Source of the DNA: Candidatus Accumulibacter proximus
Lineage (GTDB): Bacteria; Pseudomonadota; Gammaproteobacteria; Burkholderiales; Rhodocyclaceae
Assembly (NCBI GenBank): GCA_016709675.1
Contig: JADJMH010000005.1
Span: 186,001 to 250,000 of the forward strand
Reading direction: 5' to 3'
DNA: 64,000 nt
Part shown: one piece after another, positions 35,885 through 45,663 of the stretch
Layout of the letters: each line of letters begins with the position of its first letter
How positions within the stretch are numbered: position 1 is the stretch's first letter
The notes under the pieces: generated by a model
What the model was told of the DNA's origin: nothing
The model's database searches: none
The model's input: only the letters and a program-made list of their open reading frames with translations
Translations under genes and position numbers: made by a program

Positions 35885-36427
35885 TCAAATGTCTTTGCTC
35901 ATCGCCGCTAACGTCCATTGACGTAGCGACGCTTCACCCTTCAATAAAGCCAGTGTCCCGGCTGGATTTGTCACCGGATTGATCCAGATGATAGTTCTCA
36001 GCTCCGGTATTTCCCGAGACTCCGCGCCGAACAGTGTTTTCACTTTATCGTCCAGGGCAATGATTCGTTCGTCTGTGGCAATTGCCGCTTCCACCAACAG
36101 CAAATCCTTGATCATCGCTGACTTTTCGTTTCTTGAAGCAGACCCCTGATCAACGGCCGTCCTCAGGTCGCACCTCTCTGGCAGATCAAGAATGATCAGC
36201 TTCCTCTTGGCAACCATACTTCTTCGCCATTTTCTTGCGAAACTTGACTCATGCCTATCCCACTCCCCTCTTATTGCCGGAGTCATCACCGCTCTGTGGC
36301 ATATGATCAGGACCTGCTGCAAAAAATCGCGTACGGTGGCTGCTGTGGGATGGACCGCGTCTGCACCACCTGATGCACGCGCAATCGAGGCATCAATCAC
36401 CAAGCGGCTTGATTGACTGGCTTTCAT
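35885..36427 (-). CDS. PIN-like nuclease domain protein paired with AAA ATPase
   Basis: This 180-residue protein opens with SRLVIDASIARASG, a PIN-type first strand with its acidic residue, and has a central TPAIRGEWDRH acidic segment and a closing LLVEAAIATDERIIALDD, the usual order of PIN carboxylates. That suggests a metal-dependent RNase or DNase. It overlaps the ATPase gene stop by 4 bases, so the two are produced together. It is the last gene of the restriction-modification operon. Its call as PIN is by motif order and is moderately certain. Confidence 0.65.
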   Translation of the reverse strand: MKASQSSRLVIDASIARASGGADAVHPTAATVRDFLQQVLIICHRAVMTPAIRGEWDRHESSFARKWRRSMVAKRKLIILDLPERCDLRTAVDQGSASRNEKSAMIKDLLLVEAAIATDERIIALDDKVKTLFGAESREIPELRTIIWINPVTNPAGTLALLKGEASLRQWTLAAMSKDI

Positions 36428-37779
36428 CGACGGGTGCTTCTCAATAACTTCGCTTCCGCAGCCGAGAGATACTCGTTGTCGGCACTCAGTTCAACCTCAT
36501 CGAAATCTTCCGGCCAATCCCCGAATGCACCCGATTCATCAAGGTCAGCGCTCGTAATCGAAGTTCTTCCGGATTTGTTGTCACGTTGAAACCAGTGCAG
36601 TTTGATCAACTCCGGGGGTAACTCATCCCTCGCAACCAGCGTCTGAATTGCGCGAAGAAGCAGGGCGCTGTGCGTTTCCACAATAACAATTACCCCTTTC
36701 CCGGCGGCCTCTGCCAGAACGCTGGCCAGTGCGCGTTGCGCGCTAGGATGCAGGTGAATCTCTGGCTGCTCCACATAAACCAGTTGTCCCGGCTCGGCAG
36801 CAAGCAGTGCAACCAGAACGGGCAAGGCCTGAGAAACGCCGAACCCGACATCGGCAATACTGACCAGATCATGCGCCCCGCCCTGCAAGCCGTGTGGCAG
36901 GCGTCCGACTTTCAGTTCAACCTGCGTTTCGTCCTTTTGTTCGGCCATGACTTTCCAGGTCAGCCCGAGGTTTTCCAACTGTCTGTTCAAGCGCCCCAAG
37001 CGAGTATCCCGGCTTGTTTGCCAATACTGGATCACGCTGGCAACATAGTTCTCGAACGTTCCCGGAAAGGAATCGCCCACAGCGGTAGTCTTGTAGTTGC
37101 GCTCAGGGTTTCCACGCAAGCCCGGAACATGGATCAGTCTTGCTATCAGGGACGCCAGCTTGTCTCCACCATGTAATACCGGGAGTCTGAACTCACCGTG
37201 AGGCGTCACTATTTCGACAACCAGGAACGATCGGTCACGAACAACTCTCGTCTCTGCATCCTGAAAAATTTTCTCAGGCAGTTTGTAATCAGCAATAATT
37301 TTCTTGATATCAACTGCAGCACCATTTCCCAAGGTAATCACCACATCGGTTTTTCCATCAGAAATGGTGTTGCTGAATATTTCGAGCGCCTTGCGTGGAA
37401 GCTGACGAAAACAAAGCCCAATTTTCTTGTTGCCCAGCTCGAATTCAATCGAGAATTCCCCAGCGATATGCGGATCTGCATTTTTCGACAACAACTGGCT
37501 GGCAGACGTCAGACGGACGTTTGGCCCACCCAGCAGGAGACTGCCTGAATCATACGGAGCATCAAGAGTCTGCTTTAGAAGCAAGACTGGCTGCATGATG
37601 CTCGATTTTCCGCCGCTGTTGGCACCAGCCAGAACGGTCAGTGGGCGAATCTCCATGCGCTGTTTGTCCACGAGGGATTTGTAGCCAACCACCGAGATGG
37701 CGGTCAGGATGTCTTTTGGCGCCTTGTGGGTACTCCGCTTGCCCGGCTTTTTTGGCGGCTCTGTGCTCTTCACAGCCAT
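36424..37779 (-). CDS. AAA/ABC-type ATPase (DUF3696-like), candidate defence protein
   Basis: This 451-residue protein is an SMC/ABC-like ATPase of the AAA15/AAA_21 group. It shows Walker A AGANSGGKSS near residue 50, a Q-loop LLLKQTLD, and Walker B plus H-loop in LVYVEQPEIHLHPSAQRALA and VIVETHSALLL. The C-terminal region fits DUF3696. ATG at 37779 is preferred to 37794 because GAGGA precedes it. It lies 38 bases after hsdR on the same strand. Such ATPases act with a nuclease partner in anti-phage systems (for example OLD- or PARIS-like), here a PIN-like protein. Confidence 0.8.
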   Translation of the reverse strand: MAVKSTEPPKKPGKRSTHKAPKDILTAISVVGYKSLVDKQRMEIRPLTVLAGANSGGKSSIMQPVLLLKQTLDAPYDSGSLLLGGPNVRLTSASQLLSKNADPHIAGEFSIEFELGNKKIGLCFRQLPRKALEIFSNTISDGKTDVVITLGNGAAVDIKKIIADYKLPEKIFQDAETRVVRDRSFLVVEIVTPHGEFRLPVLHGGDKLASLIARLIHVPGLRGNPERNYKTTAVGDSFPGTFENYVASVIQYWQTSRDTRLGRLNRQLENLGLTWKVMAEQKDETQVELKVGRLPHGLQGGAHDLVSIADVGFGVSQALPVLVALLAAEPGQLVYVEQPEIHLHPSAQRALASVLAEAAGKGVIVIVETHSALLLRAIQTLVARDELPPELIKLHWFQRDNKSGRTSITSADLDESGAFGDWPEDFDEVELSADNEYLSAAEAKLLRSTRR

Positions 37780-37817
37780 AGCTTCATTCCTCAATGTTGT
37801 GGGCCTTTTTGTCGATG

Positions 37818-40800
37818 TCAGTGCACCCTGGCCGAGTACATTTGCTGCTGGACGTATTGAAAGACGACGTCGGCGCGCCGCTCGATATCGTCGCTGGAAA
37901 ACTCGTCAGGCATGCCCGCGAGCAGTCGGTCGATGATCGCCGCCTTCATTTGCGCCTGCGCCGACGCGCGGTCGCGCAAGGCGACAAGTTCATGGCGACG
38001 CTGCTCGACGGTATTCATCAGTTCCTGCGCAACCTGCTTGATCGCCTTGATGTCGCCTTTCCCAAGACAGCTTTTGTCCTTGCACAGCAGGTCATACACC
38101 GCCAACTCGCGGTCGCTTCTGAAACCTTCCCGGACGTAGCGCTGCTCTTCCTGATCAAGTGCGTCATATAGTTTCAACAACTGGGCGAAGACGCGCTCGA
38201 TTTCGGCAGCATCCTTGTCGTGGTTGTACTCGGCGATTATTTCCTGATAACGCTGGTAGAGATCGATACGGCTCGGGTTGTCGGCCACCATTTGCTCAAG
38301 CCTCGCCTGAAGCCTCTCCTGCAAGGTCAGCATTGCCGTCTTCTTGTACGGCGACCTGGCGAACTCCGCACGCAGACGTTCGAAGTCGATGCCCGAGAGG
38401 TCGTACTCCTTGGTCCTCGGCGGCGAGTTCAACTCGCGTTCGGGCGCGAGTTCGAGCGCCGTATCGACCAGGCCGCGAATTTCCTGCATGATCGCCGAAA
38501 TGTCGACGGCGGGCTTCGGCTTCTGCAGCAGGTTGTAGATCGCCGAGATCGCGCTCTCCTGCGGTTCATAACTGAACAGACCCGGATTCGGGAACAAGCC
38601 GCGGCAGCGGTCGGCCACGTCCTCGGCCAGCACCTCAAAGGTCTTCTTGTGGTCGGGCGAACTGCACACCGCGTTTCGAGCGTCGAGCAGGGCTTGCCAG
38701 CTTTCCTCGCCTTCTGGGGCGCCGATCAACACCGCCAGATCAAAACCGACGCTGCCGAGATGCGCCTGCGCCCGCTCGATGGCCGTCGCGTATTCGGCCA
38801 GGGCCTGCTGTTCATCGAGCAAGGGGTCGGCAGGCGTTCCCCTGTCCCCTGGCGCATACGTGGCCAGTGCCTTGCGCAGGCTCTTCAGCATGCCGTTGTA
38901 GTCTATGATCAGAGCGTTCTTCTTGTGCGCCGCGACGCGGTTGGGACGGGCCATGGCCTGCATCAGCGTGTGGCCCTGCATCGGCTTGTCGAGATACAGC
39001 GTGGCCAGCGACTTGACGTCGAAACCGGTCAACCACATGGCGCAGACCACCGCCACACGGAAGGGGTGTCTGGCGTCCTTGAAGCACTCGTCGATCGCCT
39101 TGCCGGCGATGCCCCTGGCGATGACCTCCCGATACGGGAGCACGTCGATGCCCTCGGCGGCGAAGTCCCGGACCTCGTTCTGCTCGGCGCTGAACACCGC
39201 GTGAATCTGCGTAGCCGCCATCCACGCCACCTGCGCGCGCAAGCGATCGACATACGCTGTGAAAGGTTTGCCGGCGCACGCAAAGTACGCCTCCTCCTGC
39301 TGCAGCTTGTCGCGCAACTCCTTCAGCTTTTCCTGCCAGAGCACGCTGATCCGTTCGGTCATCCTGACGCAGGTGATCCTGTCGATACACACCAGCAGCG
39401 CCTTGGCGTTGCCGCCGTAGATCGGCGCGTGGCCGGCCGCCGTGGGCGGCTCCATCAGTCGCCAACGCTGGTGGTAGTGCGTAACAAAGTCGGTGGCCAC
39501 GTCGTTGAGGTGTGTGTCTGAAGTGAACACCGGATAGTCGCGTGCCAATTCACGATAGAGCTTTTCCTCCTGCCGCTCGCTCAGTTCGCCGTCGGCACGC
39601 GCGGCATCGATCCGTTCCGCGATGCGTCGGTTCAGTTCGGGGTCCACGAGGCGCAGCTTTTCGCCGCGGTTCTCGTAATACAGCGGCAAGGTGGCGCCAT
39701 CGGCGACCGCGCGCTGGAAATCGTAAACCGACACGTAGGCGCCAAACACCTGCTCGGTGGCGCTGCGCTCCGGCCCGTCGATCAGCGGCGTGCCTGTGAA
39801 GCCGATGAATGCCGCGCGCGCCAGCGCCATGCGCATGTTCAGCGCCAGCCTGCCGTACTGCGTACGATGCGCCTCGTCGGAGACGACGATGATGTCGCTG
39901 CGCTCGTTCCACGGTGCCGTCACCCGTCGGCGGAACTTGTGAATCAGGCTGAACACGTAGCGGCGGTTCTCGTCGCGCAGCAGACGTTCAAGCCCATCGG
40001 CGCCAGTCGCCTTGTCGCTCTTGTTGGTCGACACTCCACAACCGACGAAGGTGCGGTAGAGCTGATCGTCGAGTTCCTTGCGGTCGGTGAGCAGCACGAA
40101 GGTGTAGCCGGCCGATACCTTGCGGTGCACCTTCTGGCAGAAGAAGACCATCGAGTAGCTCTTGCCGCTGCCCTGCGTGTGCCAGAAGACGCCGAGCTTG
40201 CCGGCCAGCACCTCACGGTCGCCGGCCTGAAGCTTGGCGATCGCCTGGTTGACCCCGATGTACTGGTGATTGCGGGCGACGACCTTGACCGTGCGCTCAT
40301 CGCTGCGGTCGAACAGCGTGAAGTTCTCGACCAGATCGAGCAGCGCGCCCTGGCTGCAGGTACCGCGCAGCAGGATCGGCAGGATCGGCTTGAGTGGCGG
40401 TTCGTCGTTTCGCGGTGCCGGGTCGGGATCGTCTTCGTTCACGCGCTTCCAGCGGCAGAACTGGTCCCAGGTGCTGGTGAGCGACCCGACGCGGGCGTCG
40501 AGGCCGTTCGAGACGATGACCAGCGCGTTGTAGTGGAAGATCTGCGGGATGGTGTCCCTGTAGTCGCTGTAATTGTCGTCGAACGCTGCCTGCAGGCCCT
40601 TGTCGTGGCGCTTCAGTTCGATGAACACCAGCGGCAGGCCATTGACGAAGCAGACCAGATCGCAGCGCCGCCGGCACGGCCCGCTGTGCACCCACAGCTC
40701 GCGGACGACGAGGAAGTCGTTGATCGCGGGCGCAGCGAAGTCGATCACCCGCACCTGCACGTCTTCGGCGGCATTGCCGGTGGCAGATTTCAGCGTGATG

Positions 40801-41123
40801 CCATCACGGATCAGACGCCACTTCTCCTCGTTGTGCTGCAGACAGGTCTTGGTCGGATCGGCGTCGAGCAGACGATCGCGCGCGACGGCGAGTCGGTCGC
40901 GACCGTCGCGCGTCGCCGCCAGCCTCGGGTTGAGCCGGACCAGCGCCCGCTCGAGTTCGCGCAAGAGCACGACTTCCGACGCGTCCTTGCGGCCAAGCAG
41001 CGAAGCGGGGCCGAAGGTTTCGGCGTTGAAGGCATAGACCGACCGCCAGCCAAGGCTCTCGGCAAGCAGCCGGGCGGCAGGTTCCTGGACGTTGTTGTCT
41101 TCCGAGTAGTCGGCACGAGCCAT
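37818..41123 (-). CDS. hsdR: Type I restriction endonuclease subunit R
   Basis: This 1101-residue subunit has an N-terminal PD-(D/E)xK nuclease (DLVCFVNGLPLVFIELKR), then a DEAD-like translocase with GVFWHTQGSGKSYSM (motif I), SDEAHRTQYG (motif II) and GFTGTPL (motif III), and a C-terminal helical region that contacts the methylase. It is full length for the family. It lies 22 bases after hsdS, in M-S-R order. Confidence 0.95.
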   Translation of the reverse strand: MARADYSEDNNVQEPAARLLAESLGWRSVYAFNAETFGPASLLGRKDASEVVLLRELERALVRLNPRLAATRDGRDRLAVARDRLLDADPTKTCLQHNEEKWRLIRDGITLKSATGNAAEDVQVRVIDFAAPAINDFLVVRELWVHSGPCRRRCDLVCFVNGLPLVFIELKRHDKGLQAAFDDNYSDYRDTIPQIFHYNALVIVSNGLDARVGSLTSTWDQFCRWKRVNEDDPDPAPRNDEPPLKPILPILLRGTCSQGALLDLVENFTLFDRSDERTVKVVARNHQYIGVNQAIAKLQAGDREVLAGKLGVFWHTQGSGKSYSMVFFCQKVHRKVSAGYTFVLLTDRKELDDQLYRTFVGCGVSTNKSDKATGADGLERLLRDENRRYVFSLIHKFRRRVTAPWNERSDIIVVSDEAHRTQYGRLALNMRMALARAAFIGFTGTPLIDGPERSATEQVFGAYVSVYDFQRAVADGATLPLYYENRGEKLRLVDPELNRRIAERIDAARADGELSERQEEKLYRELARDYPVFTSDTHLNDVATDFVTHYHQRWRLMEPPTAAGHAPIYGGNAKALLVCIDRITCVRMTERISVLWQEKLKELRDKLQQEEAYFACAGKPFTAYVDRLRAQVAWMAATQIHAVFSAEQNEVRDFAAEGIDVLPYREVIARGIAGKAIDECFKDARHPFRVAVVCAMWLTGFDVKSLATLYLDKPMQGHTLMQAMARPNRVAAHKKNALIIDYNGMLKSLRKALATYAPGDRGTPADPLLDEQQALAEYATAIERAQAHLGSVGFDLAVLIGAPEGEESWQALLDARNAVCSSPDHKKTFEVLAEDVADRCRGLFPNPGLFSYEPQESAISAIYNLLQKPKPAVDISAIMQEIRGLVDTALELAPERELNSPPRTKEYDLSGIDFERLRAEFARSPYKKTAMLTLQERLQARLEQMVADNPSRIDLYQRYQEIIAEYNHDKDAAEIERVFAQLLKLYDALDQEEQRYVREGFRSDRELAVYDLLCKDKSCLGKGDIKAIKQVAQELMNTVEQRRHELVALRDRASAQAQMKAAIIDRLLAGMPDEFSSDDIERRADVVFQYVQQQMYSARVH

Positions 41124-41145
41124 GCGTGGCTTTCTGGCTGGGGTA

Positions 41146-42354
41146 CTAGACCTGGATCGCTCCGGACATCAGCTTGGGGAGTAGTTCGTCGCGAGCACGG
41201 GTCAATGCCACGATCTGCTTCTTCAGTACCGTAACCTGCTCAATGATCGGCAGGGTTGCAGCTTCAAAAGCATCAAGAACCTCTTGGGACGGCATTAGCA
41301 CCCTCATCTCACGGAACGTTTTCTTGCCAAGCTCTTTGAATGTCGAACCAGTAGCCATCGCTTCAAACTCATCGACACGACTCATCAAATTTAGTAGCAA
41401 AAAGTTCCTGGTATTGGATAGCTTGGGCACAATCGCGATAAAGCCTTGATTGGTGCAGGCGGGTTGATCCAATAACGCAAAATACCCAATACTTGCTCGA
41501 CTGGTCATAAATATTGTTCCAGCCGGAAGCAGTACCGTTGAGCAGGAAGCATAGCCTGCCTCTGTAATCTTCCGAGTCGAAACTGGCAAATACAGGCAAT
41601 CATTCCGCGTTACATCTGTCGGCGTGAGCCACACGACATCACCATCCCAGTAATCAAGTCGCTTGGTGCTGGGCGTTGCTCCGCCGATGGCATCAAGGAT
41701 GTCCCCATATTTCGTGACGTGCCACTTCTCGGGTAAGCCATCGACCATGGAAACAAGCTGATATCCTGGGAATCGGAGATTGACGAACCACTCGCGGTAG
41801 AGCAGCCGGGCCGACTCCTGGAGTAAGGTGATGCGGCGGCGGTTGCTTTCGATCAGGTCATCGTAATTGCGAACCACATCCGCCGCTCGGCGTTGCGCCC
41901 CGACTTCCGGGACCGGAATCCGGAACGACGCAAGCCGCTCCATCTCCAGCTTCTTCGTGCCGTGCGCCGCTTCTGTCGAAAGATCACGAATCTGATTTGC
42001 ATGTGCCCGCAGTGAGGAAAAGAGAAAGTAAGAGTCGATGCCGTCCCTGACCGTCAACGCTTTGACATCCTGATTGAAGGCCATCGTCCTCGCGGCACAA
42101 GCCAGCCGGAATTCCGTGGCCAAGGACATGCCCCGAACGACCGCGAAGACCGTCCCGGCTGGCACCAAGCGGCTTCCTGCCTCGGCTCCCGCCTCGGTAA
42201 TGTGCAAGGACGTGTCTTCGATGAAATGCCGGGACATCTCGCCAGAACTGACCCAAGGTATCTCACCGTTCCAATACTCCGGTTTGCCTTTGTTGGGTGT
42301 GCCTCCGGAAGCGAACGTCACGCAGTCCCCCAGTGCCCTTTCTTGCCAAGTCAT
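41146..42354 (-). CDS. hsdS: Type I restriction-modification specificity subunit S
   Basis: This 402-residue subunit has two target-recognition domains, each opening with a short conserved phrase (GGTPNKGKPEYWNG and GGATPSTKRLDYWDG) and separated by coiled-coil spacers (RRRITLLQESARLLYREW). It determines the DNA sequence recognised; the site cannot be predicted here. The start overlaps the hsdM stop by 4 bases. The lower GC of the recognition domains than of hsdM/hsdR fits frequent exchange of these parts. Confidence 0.93.
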   Translation of the reverse strand: MTWQERALGDCVTFASGGTPNKGKPEYWNGEIPWVSSGEMSRHFIEDTSLHITEAGAEAGSRLVPAGTVFAVVRGMSLATEFRLACAARTMAFNQDVKALTVRDGIDSYFLFSSLRAHANQIRDLSTEAAHGTKKLEMERLASFRIPVPEVGAQRRAADVVRNYDDLIESNRRRITLLQESARLLYREWFVNLRFPGYQLVSMVDGLPEKWHVTKYGDILDAIGGATPSTKRLDYWDGDVVWLTPTDVTRNDCLYLPVSTRKITEAGYASCSTVLLPAGTIFMTSRASIGYFALLDQPACTNQGFIAIVPKLSNTRNFLLLNLMSRVDEFEAMATGSTFKELGKKTFREMRVLMPSQEVLDAFEAATLPIIEQVTVLKKQIVALTRARDELLPKLMSGAIQV

Positions 42355-44603
42355 TCGACCATTTCCGAGAATGCTGCTTGAATCCTGCTCGCCAAATCAA
42401 TCGCCCGTTGATTCAATTCGTCCAGTTCGCTGTGAATCTCCCTCATGCGCGCCCGGAACCCTTCCTCATCGTCTTCCACGATCGCCGCGGCCGAGCCGAC
42501 ATACCTCCCCGGCGTCAGCGACCAGTCGTTGGCCGCAATCCCCTCCCGCGCCACTGCCTTGCACAACCCCGGCACATCGTCGTACCAGCCGTTCGGGAAG
42601 CGGCTCAGCAACCAGTGCCCCTGCGCGATGAAATAACTGGCGCGCCTGAAGGCCTCGACAGCGAGGTCGCGTACCGTCGGCGCTTCGCGTTTCTTGAGGT
42701 CGCGCGGCAGCAAGGCCTTCCGGGCTTCGCGTGCCGTGTCACCATCGAAACCCGGCCACTGGCGAGCGCGGAGCGATTTCTCGGCCGTTTCCAGCAGCTT
42801 GAGCCAGGCCTTGTGACGGGCTTCGAGCGCGGCCAGCGCGGCTTTCAATGGCGGATTGATCGCCTCGATGGCCGCTTGCAGCGCCTTGCGGGCGGCAAAA
42901 CTGCTGTCCGGCCGGCAACGCCGGATATCGGGCAAGCGCTGCACTGCGCCATCCAGCGCCGCCTGTAGTCTGAGTTGCCAGCCGTCGGCGTCGTCCTGCA
43001 ATCGGGCCAAATCCTCGCGGTAGGCGGCGAGCAGTTCGTCGGTCAGGCCATGCCCTTCGCCGAGCTTCTCCCGCACGGCAGCGACCGCCGCGCCGTCGGC
43101 GGTTCTCCTGGCCAAGTCCGCGAGCACGCCAGCCAGAGCCGTTACCGTCGCACTGTCCGCCGCCAGCCGCTCGGGCATCGCCGCCAGCCATTGACCGACT
43201 TCGTGGTGGTAGCGCCCGAGGAGTTCGACAAACTTTTGGTGCTCGCCACGATAGAGCCAGGTGATGGCGCTCAGATTCGCCAGTTGCTCGTCGGTGAACA
43301 CGTGCGAGCGCGGCGATACCACGGTGTAGACGTTGCGCGCGTCGATCATCAGCACGCTGTCGAGCAGGTCATCGGGCTTGCCGCGGTCGAAGAACCACAG
43401 CGTGCAGGGTAGGCTGCGGGTGTAGAAGAACTTGCTGCCAATCGAGATCATCACGTCGACGTGGCCGGTCTCGACGAGTTTCTGGCGTATTTCGCGATCC
43501 TTGTTGCCGGCGTCGGAGGCGCTCGAGGCCATGACGAAACCGGCGCGGCCGCTGGCGTTGAGGTAGCTGTAGAAGTACTGTATCCACAGGCTGTTGGCAT
43601 TGGAGATCGTCTCACCGGCCTCTTTCTTCCGGCTCCTGGTGGTCGTTCCCGGTAGGCCAAACGGCAGTCGTCCGGACTGCTGCTCACCGACCTGCCCCTT
43701 GATGCGGGCGACCTGCACGCCGTCGACGTTGAACGGTGGATTGGCCATGACGAAGTCGCAGCGGCCGAGCAACTGGTGATGGTCTTCGTAGAAGGTGTTG
43801 CCGATGCGGATGTTGCCCTCGAGACCATGCACAGCGAGGTTCATCCGCGCCAGCTTGCTGTTGACGTCGGCCTTTTCCTGGCCGTAGAAGGTGATATCGA
43901 CGTCGTGCGTGCTCCGCTGGCGCGCGTCTTCGATGAAGTGGCCGGTCTGCACGAACATGCCTGCCGAACCACAGGCCGGGTCGAGGACCACGCCGTGGTC
44001 CGGCTCGATGACGTTGACGATCATGCGCACCAGACTGGGCGGCGTGAAGAATTCGCCGCCTTCCTGCGCGCCACTCTGCGCGAACTGGTTCAGGAAATAC
44101 TCGTAGATGCGACCGAAGACGTCGCCGCGGGCGCTGGCCAGCAACGGACTGTTGAAAATCTTGACCAGTTCGGCCAGCAGGTCGCGTTCAAGTCCCAGAT
44201 AGTCCTTCGGCAGGGCGCCGGCCAATAGTTTGCTGCCGTTCTGGTCGGTGACCGAGTCCTCGATGGCGATCATGGCATCGCGAATCGCTTCGCCGACATG
44301 GGCGCCGGCCGGCAGCGCTGCGAGATGGTCGTAGCGCGCCGTCTCGGGCAGGTAGATCGCCGCCTTGCCTTGAAAACCCAGCCTGACGCGCTCTTCGCGC
44401 AATGCGCCGGTGGCGCGGGCGGGGATGTTCCGTTCCACCTCCGGCAACAGGGCATGGAAGCGTGTCGTCGCGTGGCGCAGGAAGATCAGCCCAAGCACGG
44501 GCATGGCGTATTCGCTGGCGGTCAAGCGGGAGTTGGCACGCAGTTGGTCGGCCGCCTCCCACAGATCGTCTTCGAGTTGTTTGAGTTCCTGGTAGTCGAG
44601 CAT
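42351..44603 (-). CDS. hsdM: Type I restriction-modification DNA methyltransferase M
   Basis: This 750-residue N6-adenine methyltransferase has the SAM motif DPACGSAGMFVQ and the catalytic MANPPFNV, with the N-terminal HsdM bundle (YQELKQLEDDLWEAADQLR) before them. At 750 residues it is longer than a standard ~500-residue HsdM; the extra C-terminal ~250 residues are helical and end in a coiled coil (REIHSELDELNQRAIDLA). The ATG at 44603 gives the family N-terminus; the longer frame to 44765 is not protein-like. Confidence 0.93.
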   Translation of the reverse strand: MLDYQELKQLEDDLWEAADQLRANSRLTASEYAMPVLGLIFLRHATTRFHALLPEVERNIPARATGALREERVRLGFQGKAAIYLPETARYDHLAALPAGAHVGEAIRDAMIAIEDSVTDQNGSKLLAGALPKDYLGLERDLLAELVKIFNSPLLASARGDVFGRIYEYFLNQFAQSGAQEGGEFFTPPSLVRMIVNVIEPDHGVVLDPACGSAGMFVQTGHFIEDARQRSTHDVDITFYGQEKADVNSKLARMNLAVHGLEGNIRIGNTFYEDHHQLLGRCDFVMANPPFNVDGVQVARIKGQVGEQQSGRLPFGLPGTTTRSRKKEAGETISNANSLWIQYFYSYLNASGRAGFVMASSASDAGNKDREIRQKLVETGHVDVMISIGSKFFYTRSLPCTLWFFDRGKPDDLLDSVLMIDARNVYTVVSPRSHVFTDEQLANLSAITWLYRGEHQKFVELLGRYHHEVGQWLAAMPERLAADSATVTALAGVLADLARRTADGAAVAAVREKLGEGHGLTDELLAAYREDLARLQDDADGWQLRLQAALDGAVQRLPDIRRCRPDSSFAARKALQAAIEAINPPLKAALAALEARHKAWLKLLETAEKSLRARQWPGFDGDTAREARKALLPRDLKKREAPTVRDLAVEAFRRASYFIAQGHWLLSRFPNGWYDDVPGLCKAVAREGIAANDWSLTPGRYVGSAAAIVEDDEEGFRARMREIHSELDELNQRAIDLASRIQAAFSEMVE

Positions 44604-44958
44604 CGGCTTGGCGCTTATCGTGGAAGCCGGTCGCGAGGTTGCTGGGAGAATGCAACGCCCTCCAATGCCCCAGCGATGTAGGGGCAAACGAGCGTTTGCG
44701 GTGGTGGGGGAGCGATAGCAGGCGCACAGTCGCTTAGCCCAGTCAGCCAGCAGCTTGCGCGGCACGCTGGCGAGAGAGAAATCACATCACTGAGCGAGAA
44801 TGCCACGGCTGTCTTCGTTCTCGAAAAGGTCCAGAAGTCCGGCCATCATACGCGTGGCTGTTGACACCGGAAAGGATCACGCCTTTTCGCTTGCGGGCTT
44901 ACCGCTTAGCAAGCTCTTCCGCCCAAGGCCCGTGAGTTTGCCTGTGCCACGGCGCTGC
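44604..44958. other. Upstream region of the restriction operon
   Basis: These 355 bases should hold the hsdM promoter. No confident -35/-10 pair and no gene are seen. The right side passes into the phosphatase/kinase fragment. Confidence 0.4.
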
Positions 44959-45663
44959 TCAATCTTTCCGCCGGTCACAACCCACGTCGTTGATTCGGCG
45001 AACCGCTTCCCCCAACGCGCTATCGCCCGGACATCCCCGGCTGGCTGGAAAAACGGTCCTGCTCAAGGTGGTCGCCCGGGACGCCGCACAGCGCTTCGAA
45101 ACCGCCGAGGAGTTTCTGCTCGCGCTCGAACGCGGTGCCCACCAGCAAGCGTCGCCAGGCATTCGCAGGTTTAACAGACAACAAAGGAATGCAGGACGCC
45201 CAGCAGCCACATCCGACCGGCACGGAATCAGCGACCCGCGCCCGGAGTTGCATGCATGCAACCGCGCGCGAATCGCGCTGCAAAAGGCGAGCAAGTCGCC
45301 GAGACGATTGCGCACGACGTCGACGACGATCGTCTGGTCCAGATGCTGATAGCCGTGCACGACGACATTGCGGAAGCCGATCATCCTCTGGATCACCACC
45401 GACAGTTCAGGTGCGATCCAGCCATCCCCACACAGTAGCGCGAATAGGTCACGGTCGCTTTCCGGCTCACCCAGGCGGCCCTCGGAAACGATGTGCGAAG
45501 CAACGTCCTGCGCGGCTTGAATCGCGATCTGCAGCGTGTGGGCGGCAAATCGTTCCTCGCGAATGTCGACCGGAATGCGCTCCGGCTGGCACAGATCGCG
45601 CAACTCGCGCACACAGGTTTCGATCAACGCGAGCTTCTTCTCAACGAGGTCGGTGTCGGTCAT
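44959..45663 (-). CDS. hepT: HepT-type HEPN toxin with abnormal C-terminal extension
   Basis: The first ~137 residues are a HEPN/DUF86 toxin of the HepT group, with the RNase and AMPylation motif RNVVVHGY (R-x4-H-x-Y) near residues 98-105. It is an RNA-cleaving toxin whose Tyr is modified by MntA. The expected stop is missing: the frame runs on for ~97 residues through the antisense strand of the phosphatase/kinase fragment and beyond, giving 234 residues. The extension is therefore not native. ATG 45663 overlaps mntA by 4 bases. Confidence 0.8.
   Translation of the reverse strand: MTDTDLVEKKLALIETCVRELRDLCQPERIPVDIREERFAAHTLQIAIQAAQDVASHIVSEGRLGEPESDRDLFALLCGDGWIAPELSVVIQRMIGFRNVVVHGYQHLDQTIVVDVVRNRLGDLLAFCSAIRARLHACNSGRGSLIPCRSDVAAGRPAFLCCLLNLRMPGDACWWAPRSSASRNSSAVSKRCAASRATTLSRTVFPASRGCPGDSALGEAVRRINDVGCDRRKD
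45003..45146 (+). pseudogene. Second fragment of the PP2C phosphatase/kinase gene
   Basis: This matches 30129-30275, the C-terminal part of the kinase domain (NVLLKAVSREPARRFETAEE in the intact gene), with a two-base insertion causing a frameshift. It corresponds to a part that is deleted from the copy at 35.0 kb. It lies antisense within the extended hepT frame. Confidence 0.88.

Noticed and set aside
44990..45349. Plus-strand frame of ~119 codons as a new gene
   Set aside because: Its first part is the kinase-gene fragment with a frameshift, and the rest is antisense of hepT.
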